From contig JABAZY010000032.1 of assembly GCA_018608245.1 (NCBI GenBank), positions 1 through 64,000 of the forward strand: DNA of 64,000 nucleotides, in the 5' to 3' direction. A program made the position numbers and the translations under genes. The stretch comes from Alphaproteobacteria bacterium. Lineage in GTDB: Bacteria; Pseudomonadota; Alphaproteobacteria; Micavibrionales; Micavibrionaceae. The notes beneath the pieces are model-generated. The model had not been told where the DNA came from and made no database searches. It worked only from the letters and a program-made list of their open reading frames with translations. Positions 18,776 to 28,121 of this stretch are shown here, piece after piece. Numbering within the stretch: the first letter of the stretch is position 1; every line of letters begins with the position of its first letter.

Positions 18776-18864
18776 ACGTTAAATCTCCTTATTTGTTGTG
18801 CCTTACTAACGAAAAGGACATAAAAAAAGTTCCTATTGGGGCGTTAATGGTCTAATTATTATCT

Positions 18865-21800
18865 ATGCCTAATCATGCTGAATTTGTTCATTTGCACGTG
18901 CACTCTGCCTATTCTTTGGCGGAAGGGGCGTTGCGTACGAAAGAGATCGTTGAGCTTTGTTCCGCCGATAAAATGCCAGCAGTCGCTATTACGGACACTA
19001 ATAACTTATTCGGCGCATTAGAATTTGCGATGGCGGCGAGCGATAAGGGCGTGCAATCAATCCTTGGCTGTCAGGTCGCCATCGGTGAAGACCGTAAGCA
19101 ATTAGTTCTACTCGTCCAAAATGATGAGGGCTATAAAAACCTCTCTAAATTAGTCAGTGATGCCTATATGGGCGGTGATGGTGTGTCGGCTGTGTCGGCG
19201 CCATTTGAATCCCTCGCTGATTGTAGCGGCGGACTAATCTGTCTATCAGGCGGAACATTAAGCGGTTTTCGCGATGAAAAAGACCTGCTGAAACTAAAAG
19301 AAATTTACGGTGATCGTTTTTACATTGAGCTTCAACGTCATGGTTTGCGTGAAGAAGAAATGCATGAAGAAGCTTTGATCAAAATCGCCTATGACCATGA
19401 CATCCCTCTAGTCGCGACAAATGATTGTTATTTTGCCGATGAAACAATGCATGAAGCCCATGATGCGCTTTTATGTATCGCAGAAGGGCGCTACATCACG
19501 GAGGAAGATCGTCGCCGTGTCACCAAAGAGCACAGCTTCAAATCCCCAAAAGAAATGCAGGAATTATTTTCTGATATTCCAGAGGCGATTAACAATACCC
19601 TCGTGATCGCGCAAAGATGTTCTTACTTACTCAAAGAAATCGCGCCACTCCTGCCACCGTTCGAAACGGAGAGTGGTCGTGACGAATATGAAGAATTAGA
19701 AGCGCAGGTCAAAGAGGGTCTGGAGTGGCGCTTAGATAGTTTTGAAAACCATGCAGAGCGTAAAGATTATTTTGACCGAATGGCGTTTGAATTAGATGTC
19801 ATTAAGGGCATGGGGTTCCCTGGGTACTTCCTCATTTGTGCGGATTTCATTCAATGGGCGAAAGACCATGATATTCCTGTTGGTCCTGGACGTGGTTCTG
19901 GTGCGGGGTCAGTGGTGGCGTGGGCGCTGAAAATTACCGACCTTGACCCGCTGCAGTTTAATTTACTGTTCGAACGGTTCTTGAACCCAGAGCGTATATC
20001 CATGCCCGACTTTGATGTTGATTTCTGCCAAGATCGCCGTGGTGAAGTGATTGACTATGTGCAGGAAAAATATGGACGTGACCGTGTGGCGCAAATTATT
20101 ACTTTTGGTAAATTGCAAGCGCGGGCGGTGGTGCGTGATGTTGGGCGTGTGCTTCAAATGCCATACTTTGCCGTGGATCGCATTTCGAAGATGATTCCGA
20201 ATAATCCTGCTCAGCCAACCACACTCCAAGAAGCCTTGGATGCAGATGCAGATTTCCGCCTTGAAGTTGATAAGGATGATACCTCACGAAAATTAATTGA
20301 TATTGCGCTTAAGCTAGAAGGTTTATTCCGTCATGCCTCAACCCATGCGGCGGGTTTGGTTATTGGTGATAGACCGTTGCATGAGCTTGTGCCGCTCTAT
20401 CGTGATCCACGTTCTGATATGCCCGTGACGCAGTTTAACATGAAATATGTTGAACAAGCGGGGCTAGTGAAGTTCGACTTCTTGGGCTTGAAAACGTTGA
20501 CTGTGGTGCAAAAGTCCGTTGAATTTATCAAGGAAACCAAGGGCGAAGATATCGATGTTTTAAAAATTCCGTTTGATGACCCACAAACATTTGAAATGGT
20601 GGCAAAGGGTGATTGTGTTGGTGTCTTCCAATTAGAGAGTGCAGGTATGCGCGATCTTGGGCGACAAATGAAGCTCTCCGCGTTTGAACAAATTATTGCG
20701 ATGGTTGCGTTATATCGTCCGGGGCCGATGGAGAATATTCCTAAGTACCTAGCTTGTTTGAATGGTGTTGAAGAACGTGACTTTATGCACCCTAAATTAC
20801 AACCCATTCTGGAAGAAACTTACGGCGTGATGATCTATCAGGAGCAGGTTTTGCAAGCGGCGCAAATTCTGGCGGGATATTCTCTTGGCTCCGCGGATTT
20901 ACTTCGTAAAGCGATGGGTAAGAAAATTCAAGCCGTGATGGATGCGGAGCGGGAAAAATTTGTCTCTGGTGCCGTCGAGCATAATCAAATTTCTGAAGAC
21001 ACAGGCAATCATATTTTTGACCAAATCGCGAAATTTGCGGGCTATGGCTTTAACAAGGCTCATTCGGCCTGTTATGCCTTCATCGCTTATCAAACGGCAT
21101 GGCTAAAGGCCAATCATCCGCATGAATTTATGGCGGCGTCTATGACTCTTGATGCGGGGAACACAGATAAATTGAGCGTGTTCAAGCAAGAACTTGATCG
21201 TATGAAAATTCCACTTCTGCAACCTGACATTAATAAGTCAGGGGTGATGTTTCGGGTGGAAACGCATGATGGCATAAAATCTGTCCGTTATGCCTTGGCT
21301 GCGCTAAAAGGTGTGGGTGAAGCGGCGATGGAAAAGATTGTCTCTGAGCGTAGCGAAAACGGCGACTATAAAGACATAAATGATTTCATTAGTCGCCTTG
21401 ACCCCAAAGCGATGAACAAACGTCAGTTTGATGGGCTTATTAGTGCAGGTGCATTTGAATGCTTGCACCCAAGCCGATCTGACATTCATGGCAATATTGA
21501 AATGCTACTGCGCACCGCACAGAGTAACGCAGCGGAGCGGGAGAGTGGACAAGAAAGTTTGTTCAGTGGAGGAGGAGACTCTAGTATTTCTGATATTCCA
21601 CCACTCGCGCCCGTTGAGCCGTGGGATAATTTGGAAACATTGCGTCATGAATTTGACGCTGTCGGGTTTTACCTATCGGCGCATCCGCTAGATTCTCGTG
21701 CGGATCAGCTAAAGACTCTCGGTATGACCAGTGTGGTTGATGTGGCGAAAACATTAGCACGTAAACCCTCCAACCGCCTCAGCATGGCGGGGATTTTAAT

Positions 21801-22257
21801 TCGTAAGCAAGAACGTGTGTCCGCCAAATCAGGCAATAAGTTCGCCTTCCTTCAACTATCAGACTCTACAGGTGTTTATGAAGTGATGATCTTCTCTGAT
21901 ACGCTCGCGCGCTGTCGGGATATGTTAGTCCCGGGAACAGCGTTGATGATTGATGTTGATGCGGAAATGCGTGATGAAGAAATCCGTTATAGCGGGCAAC
22001 GTATCCAACCCCTTGATGAAGCGTTAGCGGGTAAGCTGAGAAATCTAATCATTCACATTGATGCCACAGAACCAGTCCAAAAAATCCATGATGCTATTAA
22101 GGGCACAGGGCAGGGCTTAGTCCAAATCACCCTCCACGCACATCTACCGGCAGGCGACGTCGCCGAAATAGCCCTAAAAGGCAAATGGAACGTGCCTTCA
22201 GACCTTCTCCGCAACCTCGAAAAAACTGCAGGGTTTTTAAAGGCCAATGAGGGCTAA
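18865..22257 (+). CDS. dnaE: DNA polymerase III subunit alpha
   Basis: This is the replicative polymerase. The 1130-residue protein has the PHP domain (HLHVHSAYSLAEGALR at the start), GRGSGAGSVVAW, and the catalytic carboxylates in PDFDVDFCQDRR (about 381-392) and KFDFLGLKTL (about 535). A helix-hairpin-helix region and a C-terminal OB domain follow. The PHP start matches DnaE1, not the error-prone DnaE2. No Shine-Dalgarno precedes the ATG. Between 22110 and 22215 the sequence becomes C-rich. Confidence 0.97.
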   Translation: MPNHAEFVHLHVHSAYSLAEGALRTKEIVELCSADKMPAVAITDTNNLFGALEFAMAASDKGVQSILGCQVAIGEDRKQLVLLVQNDEGYKNLSKLVSDAYMGGDGVSAVSAPFESLADCSGGLICLSGGTLSGFRDEKDLLKLKEIYGDRFYIELQRHGLREEEMHEEALIKIAYDHDIPLVATNDCYFADETMHEAHDALLCIAEGRYITEEDRRRVTKEHSFKSPKEMQELFSDIPEAINNTLVIAQRCSYLLKEIAPLLPPFETESGRDEYEELEAQVKEGLEWRLDSFENHAERKDYFDRMAFELDVIKGMGFPGYFLICADFIQWAKDHDIPVGPGRGSGAGSVVAWALKITDLDPLQFNLLFERFLNPERISMPDFDVDFCQDRRGEVIDYVQEKYGRDRVAQIITFGKLQARAVVRDVGRVLQMPYFAVDRISKMIPNNPAQPTTLQEALDADADFRLEVDKDDTSRKLIDIALKLEGLFRHASTHAAGLVIGDRPLHELVPLYRDPRSDMPVTQFNMKYVEQAGLVKFDFLGLKTLTVVQKSVEFIKETKGEDIDVLKIPFDDPQTFEMVAKGDCVGVFQLESAGMRDLGRQMKLSAFEQIIAMVALYRPGPMENIPKYLACLNGVEERDFMHPKLQPILEETYGVMIYQEQVLQAAQILAGYSLGSADLLRKAMGKKIQAVMDAEREKFVSGAVEHNQISEDTGNHIFDQIAKFAGYGFNKAHSACYAFIAYQTAWLKANHPHEFMAASMTLDAGNTDKLSVFKQELDRMKIPLLQPDINKSGVMFRVETHDGIKSVRYALAALKGVGEAAMEKIVSERSENGDYKDINDFISRLDPKAMNKRQFDGLISAGAFECLHPSRSDIHGNIEMLLRTAQSNAAERESGQESLFSGGGDSSISDIPPLAPVEPWDNLETLRHEFDAVGFYLSAHPLDSRADQLKTLGMTSVVDVAKTLARKPSNRLSMAGILIRKQERVSAKSGNKFAFLQLSDSTGVYEVMIFSDTLARCRDMLVPGTALMIDVDAEMRDEEIRYSGQRIQPLDEALAGKLRNLIIHIDATEPVQKIHDAIKGTGQGLVQITLHAHLPAGDVAEIALKGKWNVPSDLLRNLEKTAGFLKANEG

Positions 22258-22261
22258 TAAT

Positions 22262-22708
22262 ATGAATAGCAGTTTATGTTTAATTTTTTTACTTTTCTTG
22301 ACTGCGTGCCAAGAAAACAAGGAAGTAAAAGTCCCTTTGGTTTTAGAGGGTGTTTGGCAATTAACTGAAATAGCTGGTAAGCCTGCTCTAAATGGAGAAT
22401 TATGGTTAGAAAGGCCAGAAGTTGTCCATGTTTCTTTGGAACAAAATGGTACGGATATAATTAAAATAAACGGTTATTCTGGCTGTAATGGTTTTGGTCG
22501 TATAATCGAAGCCGGTCAGCCAGAAATGGATAGATATGTAATAGCAAACCAACGCGGTTGTGGAAAAGAGATAGGTAGACAGGAAGCTAACCTGTTACAA
22601 ATACTATCAGGTTACCCAACATTTTCATTTGATGACGATGCAATGACCATAGAAATTACAGGGGAGAACGGGAAAATAGCTCACGGTAGGTTTTTACGTA
22701 AATTATAA
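22262..22708 (+). CDS. META-domain lipoprotein (HslJ-like)
   Basis: The 148-residue protein has a lipoprotein signal peptide with lipobox LTAC (Cys16). A META-type domain follows, shown by GVWQLTEIAG, the SGCNGFGR turn, the RGCGKEIGRQEANLLQIL helix and a terminal strand. META proteins are envelope-stress or heat-shock-associated lipoproteins of unclear mechanism. I use ATG 22262 rather than 22247 because GAGGG (22249-22253) is then 8 nt away. The gene starts 4 nt after dnaE and is AT-richer than it. Confidence 0.75.
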   Translation: MNSSLCLIFLLFLTACQENKEVKVPLVLEGVWQLTEIAGKPALNGELWLERPEVVHVSLEQNGTDIIKINGYSGCNGFGRIIEAGQPEMDRYVIANQRGCGKEIGRQEANLLQILSGYPTFSFDDDAMTIEITGENGKIAHGRFLRKL

Positions 22709-22782
22709 GAAAAGCACCATAATTTACCCCTGGTTATTTTAAGGATAGTGAAGATTAACCTTATGAAAAAAACTTTATTTCC

Positions 22783-22811
22783 TTGCAATTCTCTCCTAAA
22801 ACCCATAAAAC
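22783..22811 (+). promoter_or_regulatory. Candidate promoter of rpsB
   Basis: TTGCAA (22783-22788), 17 nt, TAAAAC (22806-22811). It lies 114 nt before the rpsB start and upstream of the leader hairpin, as expected for an r-protein gene with a regulatory leader. Confidence 0.4.
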
Positions 22812-22845
22812 ACCTGTAATTCTTCAATAATGAAGAAAATTCACA

Positions 22846-22887
22846 GATGCGTTCCTTACCCAGTCTAGTTTACTAGCAAGGCGCATC
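22846..22887 (+). promoter_or_regulatory. Structured leader hairpin of the rpsB-tsf mRNA
   Basis: A three-part stem is visible: GATGCG (22846-22851) with CGCATC (22882-22887), CCTT (22854-22857) with AAGG (22878-22881), and an inner CTAG/CTAG pair closing a TTTA loop. All pairs in these helices are Watson-Crick. It sits 37 nt before the start codon. By analogy with S2-controlled leaders in other proteobacteria, it may bind ribosomal protein S2; the analogy is inference. Confidence 0.5.
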
Positions 22888-22924
22888 GAGGACATAACTG
22901 GTTGAAATATAAGGAGAAACCATC

Positions 22925-23779
22925 ATGACTATGCCAACATTTACTATGCGCGACCTACTTGAGGCCGGCGTTCACTTTGGTCACCACACACGCCGTTGGA
23001 ACCCAAAAATGCAACAATATATCTTTGGTGTGCGTAATGGCGTTCACATTCTTGATCTACAACAAACTACTCCAATGCTGAGTTCATCATTGCAAGCGAT
23101 GCGTGATATCGTTGCAAAAGGTGGTCGTGTTCTTTTCGTGGGTACAAAACGCCAAGCACAAGATAAAGTAGCCGAAAGCGCGAAGCGTTGTGGTCAGTAC
23201 TATGTTAATCACCGTTGGTTGGGTGGAATGATGACTAACTGGAAGACTATGTCTAAATCAATCAATCGTCTGCGCGACATTGATGATATTTTGGCTAAAG
23301 GTGATGAATCTGGTCTGAAGAAAAAAGAATTATTGATGTTAGAGCGTGAGCGTACAAAGCTTGACCTAGCACTTGGTGGTATCAAAGACATGGGCGGACA
23401 GCCTGATGCGATGTTCATTATTGATGTAAACAAAGAAGATATTGCTGTAACAGAAGCTAATAACCTAGGTATTCCTGTTTTCGGTATCTTGGATTCAAAT
23501 GCAAATCCAGAAGGTGTTGATTTCCCAATTCCAGGGAATGATGATGCGCTACGTGCGATCTCTCTTTACTGTGATCTATTCAGTGACGCTATCCTTGATG
23601 GTCTTCAAGCTGAATTGGGTGCAAAAGGTAAAGATGCCGGTGCAGCCGTTGATGTTAAAGTAAAAGTGAAAGCCCCTAAAGCTGAGAAGCAAGTAGATGC
23701 TAAAGCTGAAGAGCCAAAAGCGGATGCTAAAACTGAAGCTAAAGAAGAAGCGCCTAAAAAAGCGGCTTCAGCTGGTTAA
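22925..23779 (+). CDS. rpsB: 30S ribosomal protein S2
   Basis: S2 binds the small subunit and is needed for S1 assembly. The 284-residue protein has [20 protein letters not shown] near its start, [22 protein letters not shown] and [12 protein letters not shown]. The C-terminus carries a roughly 45-residue Lys/Ala/Glu-rich extension (from about residue 240), common in alphaproteobacteria. AAGGAG lies 9 nt before the ATG. tsf follows after a palindromic repeat. Confidence 0.97.
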   Translation: MTMPTFTMRDLLEAGVHFGHHTRRWNPKMQQYIFGVRNGVHILDLQQTTPMLSSSLQAMRDIVAKGGRVLFVGTKRQAQDKVAESAKRCGQYYVNHRWLGGMMTNWKTMSKSINRLRDIDDILAKGDESGLKKKELLMLERERTKLDLALGGIKDMGGQPDAMFIIDVNKEDIAVTEANNLGIPVFGILDSNANPEGVDFPIPGNDDALRAISLYCDLFSDAILDGLQAELGAKGKDAGAAVDVKVKVKAPKAEKQVDAKAEEPKADAKTEAKEEAPKKAASAG

Positions 23780-23792
23780 TCACTTGAATGGC

Positions 23793-23861
23793 GTCATCCT
23801 GCGACTTGATCGCAGGATCTCGTGCCAATAATGAAAAGATTCCTGCTTTCGCAGGAAAGAC
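23793..23861 (+). repeat. Intergenic double-hairpin palindromic repeat between rpsB and tsf
   Basis: Two adjacent hairpins: ATCCTGCG/CGCAGGAT with a 7-nt loop (23796-23818) and TTCCTGC/GCAGGAA with a 4-nt loop (23840-23857), enclosed by GTC...GAC. The layout and the translated PAFAGKT/PAKAGI frames are typical of dispersed proteobacterial intergenic repeats. It could act as a partial transcription attenuator between rpsB and tsf. Copy number elsewhere cannot be seen from this window. Confidence 0.65.
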
Positions 23862-23880
23862 AGAAGTAAAGGAAAATAAA

Positions 23881-24798
23881 ATGACACAAATTACAGCCTC
23901 TATGGTGAAAGAACTTCGTGAGCAATCAGGCGCAGGCATGATGGACGCGAAAAAAGCATTACAAGAAGTTGATGGCGACATGGAAAAAGCGATCGATTAC
24001 TTGCGTACAAAAGGTGTTGCAAAGGCAGAGAAAAAATCTAGCCGTACAGCAGCCGAAGGTCTTGTGGCTATCGTAACGAATGGTACAACAGGCTCTGTTG
24101 TTGAAGTTAACTCAGAAACTGACTTTGTTGCCCGTAACGCAGAATTCCAAGAATTCGTTACTAACGTTGCTAAAAAATCATTAGATATAAATAACATACA
24201 AGAACTTTTAGATGTAGATTATGAAGGAAAACCTGTAAAAGACGTACTGACTTCAAAAATTGCGACTATTGGTGAGCACATGGGCATCCGTCGTGCAGAA
24301 AAAGTTTCTGTGAGTGATGGTGTTGTTTCTGGTTATGTTCATAATGCGGTTGCGCCAAATCTTGGTAAAATCGGTGTGTTGGTTGGTTTGGAATCAACTG
24401 GTGATAAGGGTGCTTTGGAAGCTTTAGGTAAGCAAATTGCAATGCATGTGGCTGCTGCTTTTCCACAATGTCTTGATGCTGCAAGTGCAGACCAAGCGGC
24501 GTTAGAGCGTGAGCGTAACATTATCCGTGAGACAGCTTTAGCTGAAGGAAAGCCTGCTGACATCGTTGAGAAAATGCTTGATGGACGCATGAAGAAATAT
24601 TTGAAAGACATCTGCTTGATGGATCAAATTTTCGTGATTGATGGCGAAACCAGCATTGCTGACCTTGTTAAAAACGCTGAAAAAGACGCAGGCGCACCTG
24701 TTGCCCTTACTTCTTACGCCCGCGTACAGCTTGGCGAAGGTATCGAAAAAGAAGTGGAAGACTTCGCTGCTGAAGTAAATAAAGTCGCCAACGGCTAG
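23881..24798 (+). CDS. tsf: Elongation factor Ts
   Basis: EF-Ts is the GDP/GTP exchange factor for EF-Tu. The 305-residue protein starts MTQITASMVKELREQSGAGMM (UBA domain), and has GVAKAEKKSSRTAAEGLV and NSETDFVARN, the EF-Tu contact. I place the start at 23881, where AAAGGAAA lies 8 nt upstream. A longer in-frame reading from 23788 only translates the palindromic repeat. A hairpin follows the gene. Confidence 0.96.
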   Translation: MTQITASMVKELREQSGAGMMDAKKALQEVDGDMEKAIDYLRTKGVAKAEKKSSRTAAEGLVAIVTNGTTGSVVEVNSETDFVARNAEFQEFVTNVAKKSLDINNIQELLDVDYEGKPVKDVLTSKIATIGEHMGIRRAEKVSVSDGVVSGYVHNAVAPNLGKIGVLVGLESTGDKGALEALGKQIAMHVAAAFPQCLDAASADQAALERERNIIRETALAEGKPADIVEKMLDGRMKKYLKDICLMDQIFVIDGETSIADLVKNAEKDAGAPVALTSYARVQLGEGIEKEVEDFAAEVNKVANG

Positions 24799-24861
24799 GC
24801 CTTTTTAATTTCCTCAGACGCGTAAACGCGTTACGGACGTTAATAACCAGTAATTATTTTA

Positions 24862-24890
24862 ACAGCCACGTTGCATATCAGCGTGGCTGT
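24862..24890 (+). terminator. Stem-loop after tsf, probable terminator or attenuator
   Basis: A perfect 9-bp stem, ACAGCCACG/CGTGGCTGT, with an 11-nt loop, 63 nt after the tsf stop and 41 nt before pyrH. The downstream sequence is AT-rich but lacks a clean T-run, so partial read-through into pyrH is likely. Confidence 0.5.
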
Positions 24891-24931
24891 AACTATATTA
24901 GATAACGAAACATTAAAAAGGGTTCCTCTCT

Positions 24932-25651
24932 ATGGCTGAAAACCACAAATTCAAACGCGTTCTTCTAAAAATGTCTGGTGAAGTGTTAATGGGGGAGCAA
25001 CAATTTGGTCTTGACCCTGCAACGGTTAACCGCGTAGCGGAAGACATTAAGGAAGCGGTTGAGAGTGGTGTTGAGGTTTGTGTTGTTGTCGGAGCTGGTA
25101 ACATCTTCCGCGGTGTATCAGGCGCGGCACAAGGCATGGACAGAACCACAGCCGATTATATGGGCATGTTGGGGATTGTGATTAACGCGCTAGCGCTTCA
25201 AAATGCGCTTGAAAGTATTGAAATCCAAACCCGTGTGATGTCTGCTATCCCAATGTCAGCAATCTGTGAGCCTTATATTCGTCGTAAAGCAATGCGCCAT
25301 ATGCAAAAGGGGCGTGTTGTTATCTTTGCGGCAGGGACTGGTAACCCATATTTCACAACGGATACAGCCGCCGCTCTTCGTGCGTCTGAGATGAACTGTG
25401 ATGCGATGCTAAAAGGTACAAAGGTTGACGGCGTATATAATGCAGATCCTAAAAAAGATAAAACAGCGACACGGTATGACCGTCTAAGCTACATGGACGT
25501 CCTAACCAAAGATTTAAAAGTGATGGATGCGACGGCTATTTCATTAGCACGCGAGAATTCAATTCCGATTTTGGTGTTTTCAATCTTGGAAAAAGGTAAT
25601 TTTGATAAAGCGCTGAAAGGCGAAGGCCCACACACGATTGTGTCGGATTAA
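24932..25651 (+). CDS. pyrH: UMP kinase
   Basis: PyrH phosphorylates UMP to UDP in pyrimidine synthesis. The 239-residue amino-acid-kinase-fold protein has [14 protein letters not shown] at the start, [28 protein letters not shown], and [16 protein letters not shown]. Length is typical. It lies in the conserved rpsB-tsf-pyrH-frr order, 26 nt upstream of frr. Confidence 0.96.
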   Translation: MAENHKFKRVLLKMSGEVLMGEQQFGLDPATVNRVAEDIKEAVESGVEVCVVVGAGNIFRGVSGAAQGMDRTTADYMGMLGIVINALALQNALESIEIQTRVMSAIPMSAICEPYIRRKAMRHMQKGRVVIFAAGTGNPYFTTDTAAALRASEMNCDAMLKGTKVDGVYNADPKKDKTATRYDRLSYMDVLTKDLKVMDATAISLARENSIPILVFSILEKGNFDKALKGEGPHTIVSD

Positions 25652-25677
25652 TTTAAAAAAGGTAACAGGAGATTAAA

Positions 25678-26217
25678 ATGGATAAGGCAGATTTAACAAA
25701 ACGCATGGATGGTGCGGTTAATAATCTAAAAACAGAATTCTCAGGACTACGTACAGGTCGTGCGTCCACAAGCATGCTAGAGCCTGTTCAGGTTGATGTT
25801 TACGGCTCAAAAATGCCATTGAACCAAGTGGCGACCGTATCTGTGCCAGAACCAAGGCTACTGACAGTTTCTGTTTGGGATGCTGGTAACGCACAAGCGG
25901 TTGATAAAGCTATTCGCGAGTCTGGTTTGGGGCTTAACCCACAAATGGAAGGTGCGATGATCCGTGTGCCAATTCCTGAGTTGAATGAAGAACGTCGTAA
26001 AGACTTAACAAAAGTGGCAGGGCAATATGCTGAAAGCACACGTGTTTCAATCCGTAACATCCGCCGTGACGGTATGGATGATGTGAAAAAAGACAGCGAT
26101 AACTCAGAAGATGACAAAAAACGTCTGTCCGATGAAGTTCAAAAGCTGACGGATGATTACATCAAACAAGTCGATGATATGTTGTCTGACAAAGAAAAAG
26201 ACATCATGACGGTTTAA
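25678..26217 (+). CDS. frr: Ribosome recycling factor
   Basis: RRF, with EF-G, splits the post-termination ribosome. The 179-residue protein has the two-domain pattern: [17 protein letters not shown], the small beta domain ([13 protein letters not shown]), and the long helix [17 protein letters not shown]. It is slightly shorter than the usual 185. AACAGGAG precedes the ATG. Confidence 0.96.
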   Translation: MDKADLTKRMDGAVNNLKTEFSGLRTGRASTSMLEPVQVDVYGSKMPLNQVATVSVPEPRLLTVSVWDAGNAQAVDKAIRESGLGLNPQMEGAMIRVPIPELNEERRKDLTKVAGQYAESTRVSIRNIRRDGMDDVKKDSDNSEDDKKRLSDEVQKLTDDYIKQVDDMLSDKEKDIMTV

Positions 26218-26235
26218 TCCGTCTAAGGATTTGTA

Positions 26236-26712
26236 ATGGGCTTAGTAAATAAAGATTTCACTGTACCAATCAGTCATCAAACAAAAGATTTTTTGTTTGA
26301 TCCATTGACGATCCATGATGTGGTCGAAGATTATGCCAATGTGATGAGTAATATTGACCATTTGCAGGGCACATTCGGTGAATATTCAAATTGGCCATCG
26401 TCTGATTTAACGATGGAACAGAACCTGATTGATTTGGGGTGGCATCATAAAGAATTTCAAAATAAATCATCCTTTGCTTATGTTGTTAGAAATCCTAATA
26501 ACAGTGCGTATTTAGGCTGTTTGTATTTCTACCCATCTTTATCCGACGGGTATGATGTTGATATATATACATGGTTGGTTAAATCAGCTTGTGATGAAAA
26601 TAAGTATGCCCCCTTTTTGAATGAAGTGAAAAATTGGGTGTCGAATAAATGGACCTTTAAAAACCCCAAATATTGTAACGAACGTAAAGAATTAAATGAA
26701 TCAGCAGCCTAA
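26236..26712 (+). CDS. GNAT-like N-acetyltransferase family protein
   Basis: The 158-residue protein resembles GNAT-fold acetyltransferases: FDPLTIHDVVEDYANVMSNI near the N-terminus, SDLTMEQNLIDLGWHHKEFQ, then core strands SFAYVVRN and YLGCLYFYPS. The canonical R/Q-x-x-G-x-G/A acetyl-CoA loop is not clearly present, so catalytic activity is uncertain. AAGGA lies 7 nt before the ATG. It overlaps uppS by 17 nt and splits the usual frr-uppS pair. Confidence 0.6.
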   Translation: MGLVNKDFTVPISHQTKDFLFDPLTIHDVVEDYANVMSNIDHLQGTFGEYSNWPSSDLTMEQNLIDLGWHHKEFQNKSSFAYVVRNPNNSAYLGCLYFYPSLSDGYDVDIYTWLVKSACDENKYAPFLNEVKNWVSNKWTFKNPKYCNERKELNESAA

Positions 26713-27421
26713 ACATATAGCAATCATCATGGACGGAAATGGCCGTTGGGCGAAGCAACGCTCACTGCCCCGTACGGCTGGACATCAGCAAGGGATTGAG
26801 GCGTGTAAACGCACTGTCCGCGCGGCTGGTGAGCTGGGTATTGAATATATCACGCTCTTTGGCTTTTCGACCGAGAATTGGAGCCGTCCTGCGGATGAAG
26901 TGAATGAGCTTATGCGTTTGCTCCGTATGTATTTACGCTCCGAAACCGCTGAACTTCACCGTAACAATGTGCGTATGCGCATGATCGGTGAGCGTGAACC
27001 ACTCTCTAAGGATATCGTTGAGTTGATTGATAATGCGGAGAAGCTAACGGCTGATAATACAGGGTTAAATCTTACAATCGCCCTTAACTACGGCGGACGT
27101 CGTGACATAATGCTAGCGGCGACAAAGACGGCTGAGTACATGAAAGAGAAGGGGCTTAATCCTGACATTGATTTGATGGAAGAGCATTTTGGATCGCATT
27201 TAATGACCAAAGATATGCCAGACCCTGATATTTTGATCCGCACTAGTGGTGAACAACGTATAAGTAATTTTTTATTGTGGCAATGTGCCTATTCTGAGTT
27301 TATTTTTACTGAAACGCTTTGGCCTGATTTTAAGAAGATCGACCTGGAAGAAGCGATAACAGAATTTGAAGGCCGTGATCGTCGTTATGGAGCGATCAAG
27401 GCGTCTTCTTCAAAAGAGTAG
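26696..27421 (+). CDS. uppS: Isoprenyl transferase (undecaprenyl diphosphate synthase)
   Basis: UppS makes the C55 carrier lipid for peptidoglycan and O-antigen. The 241-residue cis-prenyltransferase has HIAIIMDGNGRWAKQR (catalytic Asp in the structural P-loop), RTAGHQQG, LFGFSTENWSRP, and the C-terminal PDPDILIRTSGEQRISNFLLWQ. Its ATG lies inside the end of the preceding gene. cdsA follows 9 nt later. Confidence 0.97.
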   Translation: MNQQPKHIAIIMDGNGRWAKQRSLPRTAGHQQGIEACKRTVRAAGELGIEYITLFGFSTENWSRPADEVNELMRLLRMYLRSETAELHRNNVRMRMIGEREPLSKDIVELIDNAEKLTADNTGLNLTIALNYGGRRDIMLAATKTAEYMKEKGLNPDIDLMEEHFGSHLMTKDMPDPDILIRTSGEQRISNFLLWQCAYSEFIFTETLWPDFKKIDLEEAITEFEGRDRRYGAIKASSSKE

Positions 27422-27430
27422 AAAGCAAAT

Positions 27431-28120
27431 ATGTCAGCTTCACTTAAATTACGCCTGATATCTGGATTTACGCTTGGGCCATTAACACTCGCGATAATGT
27501 GGATCGGCGCTCTGCCATTTCTGGCACTTATGATTGCCGTCTTCGCGCTCGCTATTCATGAATTTCGTGAGATGACTAAATTAAGCCTAAACCCTCTGCG
27601 TGATTTTTTAGTTGGTGGACTATATCTCAGCATCTGTTTCACAGCTTTTATAGCGATGCGCTTGGGTAGTGATTTAGGTGTATTTCTTGTGATAGGCTTA
27701 ATCCTAACAATATGGGCGTGTGATGTCGGCGCTTATTTCTCTGGCAAATTAATTGGTGGCGCACGATTGGCACCTTTGGTTAGCCCTAATAAAACATGGG
27801 CAGGTATGATTGGGGGCGCGATTGCGTCTGGTGTATTGTTAACCACTCTTTTCGTAGGGCTTATGATCTATCTATATGGCGCAGAGAATTTCAGCGTTTC
27901 TAAGAATTTCGCACCAATGGCGAACGTCTTTACGATGGGGGGCTTATTAGCGATTATTGGGCAACTTGGTGACTTGCTTGTCTCTTGGTATAAACGTCAA
28001 GTAGGTGTAAAGGATACAGGTACTATTATCCCTGGGCATGGCGGTATTTTAGACCGTATCGATTCACTATTACTCGCTTCGCCATTTTTCCTAATCTTGT
28101 TAATGTACTTCCTTGGGTAG
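27431..28120 (+). CDS. cdsA: Phosphatidate cytidylyltransferase
   Basis: CdsA forms CDP-diacylglycerol, the precursor of all phospholipids. The 229-residue membrane protein has several TM helices, CDVGAYFSGKLIGGARLAPL, SPNKTWAGMIGG, and the C-terminal signature in QLGDLLVSWYKRQVGVKDTG followed by IIPGHGGILDRIDSLL. It is about 40 residues shorter than the E. coli enzyme, as in other alphaproteobacteria. Confidence 0.95.
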   Translation: MSASLKLRLISGFTLGPLTLAIMWIGALPFLALMIAVFALAIHEFREMTKLSLNPLRDFLVGGLYLSICFTAFIAMRLGSDLGVFLVIGLILTIWACDVGAYFSGKLIGGARLAPLVSPNKTWAGMIGGAIASGVLLTTLFVGLMIYLYGAENFSVSKNFAPMANVFTMGGLLAIIGQLGDLLVSWYKRQVGVKDTGTIIPGHGGILDRIDSLLLASPFFLILLMYFLG

Positions 28121-28121
28121 T

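Noticed and set aside
23788-23880. N-terminal extension of tsf
   Set aside because: The extra residues only translate the palindromic repeat; EF-Ts homology and a ribosome binding site fix the start at 23881.
28113-28121. TTG start for dxr overlapping cdsA
   Set aside because: ATG 28122 gives the usual N-terminus and length.
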